Source: Halomonas denitrificans (GTDB taxonomy: Bacteria; Pseudomonadota; Gammaproteobacteria; Xanthomonadales; Wenzhouxiangellaceae). From it: a DNA stretch of 64,000 nucleotides. Location of the stretch: assembly GCA_019800895.1 (NCBI GenBank), contig JAHVKF010000002.1, positions 496,001 to 560,000 of the forward strand, given 5' to 3'. Of the stretch, positions 37,537-46,792 are shown piece after piece (positions within the stretch are counted from its first letter, which is position 1; each line of letters opens with the position of its first letter). The notes beneath the pieces were generated by a model. That model worked only from the letters and a program-made list of their open reading frames with translations, did not search any database and was not told the DNA's origin. The position numbers and the translations under genes are program-made.

Positions 37537-40500
37537 ATGACCGAATCCAGAACCCGTGTGGCCGCGATGGCGCTGCTCATCGTCCTGACCACCGCCCTGA
37601 CCACGGCCCTGACCACCGTGGCCACCCTTGCAGAAGCCGGCGCAGTCCGTGGCGACCCCTCCGACCTGCTGTTCACCGACTCCTTCGAGTCGCCGATTTC
37701 GGACATGCGGCTCGCGAAGTCCGCGTCGGTCGATGAGATCGAGGTCGAGCAGGCCTTCCAGTACGTACTGAGCGTCGACAACCTCGGGCCGGACGACGCG
37801 ACCGACCTGGACCTGGCGGACACGCTCCCGGCCGGGGTCGACGTCACCGCGCTTGCCGCCGACGCCCCGCTCCTGTGTTCGTCCGGCCCCGGGACCGTGA
37901 CCTGCACCGCCGACGTGCTTCCGCTCGGGTCCTACACGGTGACCATCGACGTGGTCGCGCCCGACACCGCCGGCGCGATCGTGAACTCGGCCACCCTGAG
38001 CGTGAGCAGCGCGGACCCCAGCCCGGTCGGCACGGTCAGCGACGGCGGCGTCCAGGTGCTGTCGCCCCCGCCGCCGGGCGAGGGTCCCCAGGTGCTGCCA
38101 CCGCCCGTGCACCCGGGGCAGATCAGCCCCGTACGCGACACCGCCGCGAGCTGGACCACCGGGAGCAATCCGCCGCAGACCGGCGTGACGCCGGGGGCGC
38201 TGGACGAGCGCCGGGCGAGCCTGCGCACCGGTCGGGTCGTCGATCGTGCCGGCGCGCCGATCGAGGGCGTCGTGGTCCGGGCGCTGAATGCACCGGATCT
38301 CGGCCAGACGCAGACCGACGCGAACGGCTACTACACGTTCGCGTTCAACGCCGGCGGCGCCACGGTCCTCGACTTCCAGTCACCGGACCGCCTGCCCGTC
38401 CAGCGCCGGTTCACCAGCGCGTGGAACGAATGGGGCCGGCTCGAGGACATCGTGATGACCGGCATCGACGTGGCGTCCCAGACCACGTCGCCGGTGCCGG
38501 GAGCCGGGCACTGGCACGACGCATCGACCGAAACCGACAGCGACGGCAGCCGGACCGGTCGGCTCTACCTGCGGCCGGGCACGGAACTCGCCGCACGCCT
38601 TCCCGACGATTCGCTCGTCCCGCTCGGCGGAACCCTGAATCTCTCGGTGACCGAATACACGGTCGGCCCGAGCGGTCCCGCTGCCATGCCGGGCCTGCTC
38701 CCGGACTCCTCCGGCTACACCTACGCCGCCGAAGTCCGCGTCGCCGAAGCCGAGGCCCTCGGCGCCGCGCGCGTGGAGCTCAGCGTCCCGGCCGTCCTGT
38801 ATCTCGACGACTTCATCGGTTTCGGCCCCGGGGCACCCGTGCCGGTCGGCGTCTACGACCGACAGATCGGCGCCTGGCGGGCGAGCGAGAACGGCTTTGT
38901 CCTGACCGTGCTCGGCATCAATGGAGGCGAGGCCGAGATCGACCTGACCGGCGACGGCCTGCCGGCCTCGCCCGCCGAACTCGACGCGGTCGGGATCGAT
39001 GCGGGCGAGCGTACGCAGCTCGCCGACCTGGTCGTCGCCGACTACGCCGGCGGGCCGGTCGACCTCTGGCGCGCCGAACTGCCGCATTTTTCGCCATGGG
39101 ATCTGAACTGGCCGCTCGGCCCGCCGGACGACGCCGTCCCGCCGCCGTCCCTGTCGCCCGATCGGCCGGCCGACAACACGACGCCCGATCCCGACCCACC
39201 GACGGACCCCGGCTTCGGCCGCATCGTGATCGAGACCCGGGCCCTGATCGAGCAGGTGCCGATTGCCGGTACGCCCTTCCAGCTGGTCCATTCCAGCCGG
39301 CGCCAGCCCGGCCGGGTCGCGGTGGTCGACGTACCGGTCATCGGCGAGGGCGTGCCCGCCGGCCTGCTGTCCGCGCGCGTCGAACTGAACGTGGCCGGCC
39401 GCCGCCTGGTCGCCGAGTTCGACGGTGCGGACCTGACCGCCGGCTTGCGCGCGGAGCTGGTCTGGGACGGCAAGGACGTGTTCGGCCGTTCGCTGAACGG
39501 CGCCCAGCCGGCCACCGTGTCCGTGACCTACCGCTACCCCGGCCGCTTCGGCTTCGGCCCCGCGGGTCGAAGCTTCGGCCTGCCGGCGGTGGAGGAACCT
39601 CCGTTCTTCGTCAGCGCGCGGCGACCGGCCGAACTGACGACGGACACCCGCTTGACGGTCGATGCCGGCGGCGTCGATGCCGCCGGCGTCGGCCTGGGCG
39701 GTTGGGTGCTCGATGCCCACCACGCCTACGATCCGGTCGCGGGCGTGCTGGAGCGCGGCGACGGCCAGGTCCGCCGGGTCCCGCCGTCGGGCCGCACCGT
39801 GTCCTTCGTCGCCGGCTGCGACCCGGCGATCGGCCCCTGCGAGCAGGATACGAGCGCCGCGCAGGCGCTGTTCTCCGACGCGCGGCTGTTCGCCGTCGGT
39901 CCCGACGGCGCGATCTACGTCGCCGATTCCGGGGGAACGATCGGCGCGCGCCGGGTCCGGCGCATCGACCCGCTGACCGGCACGGTCGAGACGGTCGCCG
40001 GACGGCTCGACGGCCCCGGCGGCGGCGTGCCGGGGTGCACGGGGCCGACCGACCCCTGCGGCGACGGCGGTGCGGCCACCGATGCCTGGATGGAACTCAC
40101 CGCCCTCGTGATCGCGCCGGACGGCGCCCTGCTGCTGGGCGACGCCGGCGTGACCAACCGAATCCGCCGGGTCGATCCGGCCACCGGGGTCATCGAGTCG
40201 ATCGTGGGCAACGGGCAGGTCTGCCCCCAGGACCAGCCCTGCGGCGACGGGGGGCCCGCGACGCAGGCGGCCCTGGGTGGCGAGCTGGTCAAGGGCGAGC
40301 TGTTCTCCGCGATCCGCTTCGGCGTGGCCGCCGATGGAACCCTGTTCCTCGAACACGGCTTCGGCAACCGCATTCGACGCGTCGGTCCGGACGGCACGAT
40401 CCACACCGTGCTCGGCGTCCAGGCGCCGGGCTGGACGAACGACTGCAGCGTCGTCATCATCCCGAGCGCGCCGGGCGGCCGAACGATCGACCTGGAGGCG

Positions 40501-43500
40501 GTCCGCGAGTGCCCGGGCATCTTCGAGTCCAGCAACGACCTGGTCGTGACGCCGGAAGGTGCGGTGATCTGGACCACGGAGAACGCCAACGTCGAGTACG
40601 GCGTCGTCCGATTGAGCCCGCTCGGCGAGCTGACCATCGTGGCGGGCTTCGGCAGCGGCTACATCGGCGCCCCCGGCGCCGGTCTCGGCGACGGCGGCAT
40701 CGCCGTGAGCGCGCCGATGAACTTCGGTGGACCGGTCCTCGCTCCCGACGGATCCATCCTGGTCGGTGCCGTGCCCAACTGGCAGGGCGCCGGCCGCGTG
40801 CGCCGGATCACCCCGGACGGACTCATCGGCAGCGTCATCGGCTACGGCGGCAACGGCCCCGCCGGCATCGAGCTCGGCGGCGTCGCGCTGATCCAGCCGC
40901 TGGTGGACGGCTTCGCCCTCCCCGCAGTGGCGCCGGACGGCACGGTCCACCTGCTGGTCAAGCTGCCCGGCGGCACCGACAGCTACCGGGTCGTCCGCCT
41001 CGATCCGCCGCTGCCGGGCCTCGGCCTGGGCCAGGGCGAGCTCGCCGTGGCCGACCCGACCGGTCGGCTGCTCGACGTCTTCGACCAGCGCGGCCGGCAT
41101 CTCCGCGTGGTGTCGGCGCTGACGGGCGAAACGCTTCGAAGCTTCGTCCACAACGCCGAAGGACGCCTCGACTCGGTCGTCGACCACACGTCGGCAGGCA
41201 CCACGCTCGTCACCCGGGTCGAGCGTGACGCCGGCGGCGCACCGTCGGCCATCGTCGGGCCGTACGGACACCGCACCGAGCTCGCCGTCGACGGCAACGG
41301 CCACCTGTCGGCGATCACCGACCCGGACGGCGCGACGACGACGGTCGTGGCACGCGCGGACGGGCTGCTCCAGTCGATCACCGGGCCGCGGACGGGCGTC
41401 GATCCGGCGGTCGATACGACCTACAGCTTCGCCTGGACCGCCACCGGTGAACTCGCGTCGGCCACGGATCCGATCGGCGGCGTGACCTCGCTGACGCGCA
41501 CTGTCGACAACGGGGTCACGCGAACGACGCGGACCGGGCCCGACGGCCTGAGCACCGAGATCGCCCGCCAGGGCCTCTTCGGCGGGGCCGTTCGCCGGAC
41601 CGCCCTGGACGCCATGGGCAACACCACCGTGGTCGAGGAGCTCGCCGACGGCCGCCAGCGCCGGATCGACGCGGACGGAACGATCACGACCTGGCGCCTG
41701 GCGCCGGACCCGCGCTTCGGCATGAGTGCACCGGTCGTCGAGCGCGTCGAGACCGACACCCCGGATCCCGGTCGCGATCCCCTGATCGCCACCAGCACGC
41801 GCGAAGTCGCGCTGGACGCCGGCGGCGACCTGCAGAGCCAGACCGAAACCGTGACCGTCGGCGAAGGCCCCGCGGCGCGGACCACGGTCTCGACCTTCGA
41901 TGCAGCGCTGCGAACCTGGACCGTATCGACGCCGACCGGTCGGACCAGCAGCCGCACGCTGGATGCCTGGGCCCGCGAGATCGCCGTCGAGCGGCGTTCG
42001 GATGCGCCCGTGACCTGGATCCGCGATGGCGAAGGACGCATCACCGCGCAGACCCGCGGCGCGGGCCCGAACGCTCGCACCACCACCTTCACCTACGACG
42101 GCCCTTACGCGGTCGCCTGGACGGATGCCGTCGGCCGCACCACGACCGTGACACGCGACGCGCACGGACGGGTGCTGTCGATCACCCGACCGGACGGCGA
42201 AATCGAAGTCACCGATCGCGACGCCCATGGCAACCTGGTCACGGTGGTCGCCCCCGACGCCGTGGTCGACAAGACCCACCTCCAGGACTTCGATCCGCGC
42301 GACGAGCTGGTTGCCTACGGCGACCCGGATGGCGGCACCACGGTCTTCAGCCGCTCTCCACGCGGCCATGTCGACGGCGTGGACCGGCCCGACGGGACCC
42401 TGCTGGACTTCCTGCTGACGGCCGGCCGCCTCGATGCGCGCCAGCAGCCCGGCCTGGGCGCCGTGTCGTGGAGCTACACCGGCTCGCGGCTGTCCGGCGG
42501 CACCGCAGATGCCATCAGCGCGCTGGCCTGGGACGGCCGCTTGCTGGTCAGCGAGGCCTGGACCGACCTGTTCGCCGCCGGCGACGGACAGGCGACCGTC
42601 ACGCGCGAGTACGACGAGACCTTCCGGCCGATCGGGGAGACGATCGACGGCGTGACCGTCGCGTTCGCCTACGACGGGGACGACCTGCTCGTGCAGGCCG
42701 GCGCTCAATCCATCGTCCGCGATCCGCAGACCGGCCTGGCGCTCTCGCGCACCGTCGATGACGTGACCGTCTCCCACGATTACGACGACTTCGGCGCGCT
42801 GGTCGGTGTGACCGCGACGCACGACACGCTGGGCATCCTGTACGACCTGGTCGTGGCCCGCGACGATGTCGGTCGGGTGATCCAGCGCATCGAGACGATC
42901 GACGGCCAGACCACGACCTGGGACTACGCCTACGACGCGATCGGCCGCCTGGCCGAGGTCGTCGAGACCCCGTCGGGCCAGGCGGCCCGGCTGCGGACCT
43001 ACCAGTACGACGAGAACGGCAACCTGGTCGTCGGCCCGGCCGGGATCGCGACCTCGACCGCGGGCGATCGCCTGCTCGGTTACGGGGGGCGCGTGTTCCA
43101 CCACGACGCGGCCGGCGACCTCGAGTCGATCGACGCCGGCGGTGCGGTCACGCTGTTCGACTACGACGCCGCGGGTCGACTGCTCGGCGTCGATCTGCCC
43201 GACGGCACGGACATCGACTACCGTCACGACGCCGCCGATCGCCGCGTCGCGCGGATCGTCGACGGGGTCGCCGAGGCCGGCTGGATCTACGGCCCGGGAC
43301 CGTCACCGGTCGCGCGGCTCGATCCGGCCGACGATTCGGTCGTCACCCGCTTCGTCTACGGCGAGAAGGCGGCGACGCCCGACTACCTGGTCCACCAGGG
43401 GGTCCGGCACATCGTGGTCTGGGACGAGCGGGGCACACCGCGACTGGTCGTCGACAGCCTCACCGGCACGATCGTCGAACGTCTGGATACGGACGAACTG

Positions 43501-44220
43501 GGCGCGGCCGTCGGCACCTCGCCGTGGACCCTCGTGCCCCTCGGCTATCGCGGCGGTCTGCTCGAGCCGGCAACCGGGCTGGTGCGCTTCGGCGCGCGCG
43601 ACTACGACCCGAGCCTCGGGCGCTTCACCACGCGCGATCCGATCCTGTTCCGCGGCGGCCAGACCAATCTCTACCTGTTCGCTGCCGGCGACCCGGTGAA
43701 CCTCGCCGATCCGACCGGCTTCGGGCCGGCGTCCGGAGGCGGCGGCGGAGAACCGCCCGCATGTTCCGGTGACGGTCCTTCGACGGAAGGCCGCGGCCTG
43801 GCCGCCAGCGGCGCGCTCGGTCCGGTCGGCGTCGGCGCCAGCGCGGGAATCGCCGGCGACGGCACGCGGCCGGCTCTCCAGATCAACTTCAGCGCGGGCG
43901 TCGGCCCGTCGAGCGTCGGGCAGGTGTTCGCCGGCACCTACTACAGCGAAACGCAGGGCGAACTCTCCTCCGGCCTGGGCTTCAGCGACTCCATCGGCGC
44001 GACCGGCGCCTACTTCGTCGGCGGCGGCCTCGAGCGCACCGTCGACACCGCCGGCAACACGGGCACGGTGTCCTATTCCGGTGTCGGCATGGGCGCGGAG
44101 GCGCACCTGAACGTCAATGCCACGATCACCGTCACCGGGCCGGAGTACGACCCCCAGCCCGGACTGCAGAGCGACATTGCCGCCGGGGGCTTCCACGTGC
44201 CGGGAGGCTGCAAGCTCTGA
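37537..44220 (+). CDS. giant exported Rhs/YD-repeat protein with DUF11 and NHL propeller
   Basis: A 2227-residue protein. Order: signal peptide with a repeated LTTALTT stretch; LLFTDSFES (about 47-55); DUF11 (about 60-160); Pro-rich linker; carboxypeptidase-regulatory-like domain (GRVVDRAGAPIEGVVVRAL); a second beta region with DPPTDPGFGR linker; an NHL/SMP-like beta-propeller (about 750-1150) with repeated IYVADSGG/VRRIDP loops; YD/RHS repeats (about 1150-2000); and the Rhs core (FGARDYDPSLGRFTTRDP to NLYLFAAGDPVNLADPTG, about 2005-2061). The last 165 residues are Gly/Ser-rich and beta-like, not a recognised toxin. The layout recalls teneurins and wall-associated WapA. No immunity gene follows. 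ATG 37537 begins the signal. Confidence 0.9.
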   Translation: MTESRTRVAAMALLIVLTTALTTALTTVATLAEAGAVRGDPSDLLFTDSFESPISDMRLAKSASVDEIEVEQAFQYVLSVDNLGPDDATDLDLADTLPAGVDVTALAADAPLLCSSGPGTVTCTADVLPLGSYTVTIDVVAPDTAGAIVNSATLSVSSADPSPVGTVSDGGVQVLSPPPPGEGPQVLPPPVHPGQISPVRDTAASWTTGSNPPQTGVTPGALDERRASLRTGRVVDRAGAPIEGVVVRALNAPDLGQTQTDANGYYTFAFNAGGATVLDFQSPDRLPVQRRFTSAWNEWGRLEDIVMTGIDVASQTTSPVPGAGHWHDASTETDSDGSRTGRLYLRPGTELAARLPDDSLVPLGGTLNLSVTEYTVGPSGPAAMPGLLPDSSGYTYAAEVRVAEAEALGAARVELSVPAVLYLDDFIGFGPGAPVPVGVYDRQIGAWRASENGFVLTVLGINGGEAEIDLTGDGLPASPAELDAVGIDAGERTQLADLVVADYAGGPVDLWRAELPHFSPWDLNWPLGPPDDAVPPPSLSPDRPADNTTPDPDPPTDPGFGRIVIETRALIEQVPIAGTPFQLVHSSRRQPGRVAVVDVPVIGEGVPAGLLSARVELNVAGRRLVAEFDGADLTAGLRAELVWDGKDVFGRSLNGAQPATVSVTYRYPGRFGFGPAGRSFGLPAVEEPPFFVSARRPAELTTDTRLTVDAGGVDAAGVGLGGWVLDAHHAYDPVAGVLERGDGQVRRVPPSGRTVSFVAGCDPAIGPCEQDTSAAQALFSDARLFAVGPDGAIYVADSGGTIGARRVRRIDPLTGTVETVAGRLDGPGGGVPGCTGPTDPCGDGGAATDAWMELTALVIAPDGALLLGDAGVTNRIRRVDPATGVIESIVGNGQVCPQDQPCGDGGPATQAALGGELVKGELFSAIRFGVAADGTLFLEHGFGNRIRRVGPDGTIHTVLGVQAPGWTNDCSVVIIPSAPGGRTIDLEAVRECPGIFESSNDLVVTPEGAVIWTTENANVEYGVVRLSPLGELTIVAGFGSGYIGAPGAGLGDGGIAVSAPMNFGGPVLAPDGSILVGAVPNWQGAGRVRRITPDGLIGSVIGYGGNGPAGIELGGVALIQPLVDGFALPAVAPDGTVHLLVKLPGGTDSYRVVRLDPPLPGLGLGQGELAVADPTGRLLDVFDQRGRHLRVVSALTGETLRSFVHNAEGRLDSVVDHTSAGTTLVTRVERDAGGAPSAIVGPYGHRTELAVDGNGHLSAITDPDGATTTVVARADGLLQSITGPRTGVDPAVDTTYSFAWTATGELASATDPIGGVTSLTRTVDNGVTRTTRTGPDGLSTEIARQGLFGGAVRRTALDAMGNTTVVEELADGRQRRIDADGTITTWRLAPDPRFGMSAPVVERVETDTPDPGRDPLIATSTREVALDAGGDLQSQTETVTVGEGPAARTTVSTFDAALRTWTVSTPTGRTSSRTLDAWAREIAVERRSDAPVTWIRDGEGRITAQTRGAGPNARTTTFTYDGPYAVAWTDAVGRTTTVTRDAHGRVLSITRPDGEIEVTDRDAHGNLVTVVAPDAVVDKTHLQDFDPRDELVAYGDPDGGTTVFSRSPRGHVDGVDRPDGTLLDFLLTAGRLDARQQPGLGAVSWSYTGSRLSGGTADAISALAWDGRLLVSEAWTDLFAAGDGQATVTREYDETFRPIGETIDGVTVAFAYDGDDLLVQAGAQSIVRDPQTGLALSRTVDDVTVSHDYDDFGALVGVTATHDTLGILYDLVVARDDVGRVIQRIETIDGQTTTWDYAYDAIGRLAEVVETPSGQAARLRTYQYDENGNLVVGPAGIATSTAGDRLLGYGGRVFHHDAAGDLESIDAGGAVTLFDYDAAGRLLGVDLPDGTDIDYRHDAADRRVARIVDGVAEAGWIYGPGPSPVARLDPADDSVVTRFVYGEKAATPDYLVHQGVRHIVVWDERGTPRLVVDSLTGTIVERLDTDELGAAVGTSPWTLVPLGYRGGLLEPATGLVRFGARDYDPSLGRFTTRDPILFRGGQTNLYLFAAGDPVNLADPTGFGPASGGGGGEPPACSGDGPSTEGRGLAASGALGPVGVGASAGIAGDGTRPALQINFSAGVGPSSVGQVFAGTYYSETQGELSSGLGFSDSIGATGAYFVGGGLERTVDTAGNTGTVSYSGVGMGAEAHLNVNATITVTGPEYDPQPGLQSDIAAGGFHVPGGCKL

Positions 44221-44228
44221 GACGATCG

Positions 44229-44263
44229 GCTGCGGCGGGGCCGGCCTCCTGCGCCGCCGCAGC
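44229..44263 (+). terminator. GC-rich stem-loop after the Rhs gene
   Basis: A perfect 10-bp stem, GCTGCGGCGG with CCGCCGCAGC, around a 15-nt loop begins 8 bp after the stop. No T-run follows, so it is a candidate Rho-assisted or processing stem rather than a classical terminator. Confidence 0.4.
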
Positions 44264-44332
44264 GCCGGGCGCTGGCGCGAACATCACGGTCGCCGTGTTC
44301 CCATCGACGCTCTCGCACTCGAAAGGAGCGTC

Positions 44333-44968
44333 ATGGCGCACGTACTGGTCATCGGTGGCAGCAGCGGCATCGGTCTCGAAACGGTCAAGCTCGCGCTGGA
44401 CAAGGGACATCGCGTGCGCGCCTTCGCGCGGTCGGCCTCGGGCATCGACCTCGAGCACGAACGGCTCGAGAAATTCGACGGCGACGCACTGGACGCATCG
44501 TCGGTGAAGAAGGCACTGGACGGCGTCGATGCCGTGGTCGTGGCGCTGGGCATCAAGCTCGGTCCCGGCACGGTGTTCGGCGGCACGGACCTGTTCTCGA
44601 AGGCCACGGAGATCCTGCTGCCGGCGATGAAGGCCGGCGGCGTCGACCGGCTCCTGGCAGTGACCGGCTACGGCGCAGGCGACAGCGGCGAGACCATGAA
44701 CCCGGTGAGCCGGCTCGGCTTCAACGCCGTGTTCGCCCGGATCTACGCCGACAAGTCGAAGCAGGAGGCCATGATCAGGGACAGCGACCTGGACTGGACC
44801 ATCGCCCGACCCGTGGTGCTGACCGGTGGATCGTCGATCGACTACACCGTCCGGACCGACCCGAAGGAGTTCGGCATGGGCATCATCTCGCGCGCCAGCG
44901 TGGCCGATTTCCTCGTCAAGGCCATCGAAGACGGAACGTACTTCCGCGAAGCACCCGTGCTGAACTGA
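44333..44968 (+). CDS. NAD(P)-binding Rossmann-fold protein (atypical SDR, NAD(P)H-binding)
   Basis: A 211-residue protein starting MAHVLVIGGSSGIGLETVK, the dinucleotide-binding GxxGxG loop. It continues as an atypical SDR of the NmrA/SDR_a5 type: DAVVVALGIKLGPGT, then LLAVTGYGAG (Ser/Thr-Gly strand) and DKSKQEAMIRDSDLDWTIARP, which is the usual YxxK-less signature DLDWTIxRP. Probably an NAD(P)H reductase or redox sensor. AAAGGAG lies 4 bp before the ATG. Confidence 0.85.
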   Translation: MAHVLVIGGSSGIGLETVKLALDKGHRVRAFARSASGIDLEHERLEKFDGDALDASSVKKALDGVDAVVVALGIKLGPGTVFGGTDLFSKATEILLPAMKAGGVDRLLAVTGYGAGDSGETMNPVSRLGFNAVFARIYADKSKQEAMIRDSDLDWTIARPVVLTGGSSIDYTVRTDPKEFGMGIISRASVADFLVKAIEDGTYFREAPVLN

Positions 44969-45127
44969 TCACGTGTTCGAGCGCGCCTCGCGCAGAGGCC
45001 GGCTCGATCGGTCGTTCGGGCGAGCCTCCGCACTGGACCCGACGATCGGGATCGCCTGTTGGCGCTCCCCGTCGATGGCGCTCGGGGTAGGCTTGGGGTC
45101 CACCCAGGCACGGCTTCGACCTCAGAC

Positions 45128-45613
45128 ATGGCAGACACCGCTCCGAACGAAGAAGCACTTGCCCGCGTCCGTCAGCTGGCGCGTCTGCTCGACAGTTCCA
45201 TTTCCCTGCCGGGCGGTTACCGGATCGGCCTCGACGGCCTGATCGGGCTGATCCCGGGGATCGGCGACGCGGCGGCGGCGTCGATCTCGGCCTACATCGT
45301 GGTCCAGGCCGCACGGATGGGCGCATCGACGACGACGCTGATCCGGATGATGGGCAACATCCTCCTCGAGCTGCTGGTCGGAATCGTCCCCGTGCTCGGC
45401 GACCTGTTCGACTTCGTCTGGAAGGCCAACAACCGCAACGTCGCGCTCCTGGAACGCAACCTGCACAAGCTCGACGCCGACGATCCGTCCGGCCACCGGC
45501 TGACTCGCGCCGTGCTGGTCCTGCTGGGTGTGTTCCTGCTCCTGATCGTCCTGCTGACGGTCGGCGCGATCGCACTTCTGCTGGCGCTGCTCGGGGCCGC
45601 GGGGATCGGGTGA
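45128..45613 (+). CDS. DUF4112 family membrane protein
   Basis: A 161-residue protein with the DUF4112 signature: ARLLDSSISLPGGYRIGLDGLIG, LIPGIGDAAAASISAYI and VGIVPVLGDLFDFVWKANNRN. It ends in a long hydrophobic helix (RAVLVLLGVFLLLIVLLTVG). Members are short membrane proteins of unknown role found in many proteobacteria. The start at 45128 is the family-like MADTAPNEEAL; the frame opens further upstream without similarity. Confidence 0.85.
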   Translation: MADTAPNEEALARVRQLARLLDSSISLPGGYRIGLDGLIGLIPGIGDAAAASISAYIVVQAARMGASTTTLIRMMGNILLELLVGIVPVLGDLFDFVWKANNRNVALLERNLHKLDADDPSGHRLTRAVLVLLGVFLLLIVLLTVGAIALLLALLGAAGIG

Positions 45614-45689
45614 CCCGCGCCGTCGTTCGCCCGCGAGTTGTCGCTAGAATCGAAAGTCGAGCAACGGGCCGCAACAGGAGACGACCGAG

Positions 45690-45851
45690 ATGGCCGACAA
45701 GAAGATCCGCATCGAACACCATTCACTCTGGGGCGGCGCCTGGTTCGCCGCGTGGCTGTTCACGCTGGGGTACCTCGATCTCGGCCTGGTCCGCGGTGTG
45801 CTCGCGATCGTGCTCTGGCCCTACTACCTGGGCGACGCGCTGGCCGGCTGA
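45690..45851 (+). CDS. 53-residue small membrane protein
   Basis: A short frame, ATG 45690 to TGA 45851, with ACAGGAG about 8 bp upstream. It encodes MADKKIRIEHHSLWGGAWFA, then a hydrophobic stretch (AAWLFTLGYLDLGLVRGVLA) and a terminal YYLGDALAG. The pattern of a charged N-terminus followed by two short hydrophobic segments resembles small inner-membrane proteins that accompany larger partners. No family name can be given. Confidence 0.6.
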   Translation: MADKKIRIEHHSLWGGAWFAAWLFTLGYLDLGLVRGVLAIVLWPYYLGDALAG

Positions 45852-45875
45852 CGAATTCCCCGGCGCGGCTTCGGA

Positions 45876-46067
45876 TCAATGGCGCTTGCGGCTCTTCCAG
45901 GTGCCGCCGTACCGGTAGTGCGGGTTGTCCGGCTTGACCTGCGGCAGACAGGACGGGCAGAGGAACACCCACTCGCCGTCCTGGTCGATGCGGACGCGAT
46001 AGAGGACGTCGCGGATCGTCTCGCAACGACCGCAGGCTTTCGTTCGGACGCGCTTCGCTTTCGGCAT
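45876..46067 (-). CDS. small zinc-ribbon-like protein
   Basis: A 63-residue basic protein with two CxxC knuckles, CGRC (residues 12-15) and CPSC (about 36-39), separated by a short beta-like segment (VLYRVRIDQDGEWVFL). This is the layout of a single zinc ribbon. The C-terminus YRYGGTWKSRKRH is basic and could bind nucleic acid. Function is unknown. The ATG at 46067 is preferred over upstream in-frame starts because the conserved-looking core begins here. Confidence 0.65.
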   Translation of the reverse strand: MPKAKRVRTKACGRCETIRDVLYRVRIDQDGEWVFLCPSCLPQVKPDNPHYRYGGTWKSRKRH

Positions 46068-46173
46068 CGAGGAACCTTCTCGTCGGAATTCCATCGCGAC
46101 ATGTCCGCCCGTCGGTGCAGTGGCGCCGCGGGCGGCGGGCGACGAGAATGATCCTACCGACCGAGGGTCAATC

Positions 46174-46704
46174 ATGCGCATCCTGCTCCTCCGCCACGCG
46201 AAGTCGTCCTGGGATCACCCGGGGCTCAACGACCACGATCGCCCGCTGTCCGAACGTGGCGAGCGTGCCGCCCCGGCGATGGGTGCGCACCTCGTCGGGA
46301 CGGACCTGCAGATCGATCGAATCGTCAGCTCCACCGCCGTCCGCGCCCGGGCCACGGCCCGCCTGTTCCGGGAGGCCTTCGATCCCGGCATCGAAATGAC
46401 CACCCGACGCGACCTGTACCACGCCGACGCCGCGACGCTCCTCGCCGTCGCCGTCGAGGAAGCGGGCGGCAACCACGAATCGAGAATCCTGCTCGTCGGA
46501 CACAACCCGGGAATGCACGATCTCGCCATCGACCTCTCCGGCCAAGGCAATGCGGAACGGGTCACCCGCCTGCGGGCGAAGTTCCCGACCGGCGCGCTGG
46601 CCGAGTTCGAGGTTCCCCTCGGGGATTCAGGCACCGGCGCGGGTCACCTGCTGCGCTTCCTTCGGCCCAAGGACCTACCGGATGCAAGAGCGCTGGGTCT
46701 CTAG
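46174..46704 (+). CDS. histidine phosphatase family protein (SixA-like)
   Basis: A 176-residue phosphohistidine phosphatase-fold protein. It opens MRILLLRHAKSSWD, with the catalytic RHA motif (RHG in phosphoglycerate mutases, RHA or RHG in SixA), and carries DRPLSERGERAAP, IVSSTAVRARATARL and the second His in ILLVGHNPGMHDLAI. SixA removes phosphate from histidine phosphotransfer domains in E. coli; the target here is unknown. It starts at ATG 46174; an upstream ATG at 46120 has no signal or family match. Confidence 0.88.
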   Translation: MRILLLRHAKSSWDHPGLNDHDRPLSERGERAAPAMGAHLVGTDLQIDRIVSSTAVRARATARLFREAFDPGIEMTTRRDLYHADAATLLAVAVEEAGGNHESRILLVGHNPGMHDLAIDLSGQGNAERVTRLRAKFPTGALAEFEVPLGDSGTGAGHLLRFLRPKDLPDARALGL

Positions 46705-46792
46705 TTCGTTCGGCAGGACCGTTCGCGACCATCCACCGTAAGAATCCACCACCCCCGCGCGTCTCCCCTCGTGAACCCCACAGGAGCCAACG

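Noticed and set aside
38380-43227. 1615-codon open frame on the minus strand opposite the Rhs gene
   Set aside because: Same shadow effect from third-position GC. No start signal or domain, whereas the plus strand has a signal peptide and ordered Rhs, NHL and DUF11 modules.
43720-44968. Polymorphic toxin C-terminus and immunity gene after the Rhs core
   Set aside because: The C-terminal 165 residues are Gly/Ser-rich beta sequence without a toxin motif, and the next gene is a Rossmann oxidoreductase with its own good ribosome site.
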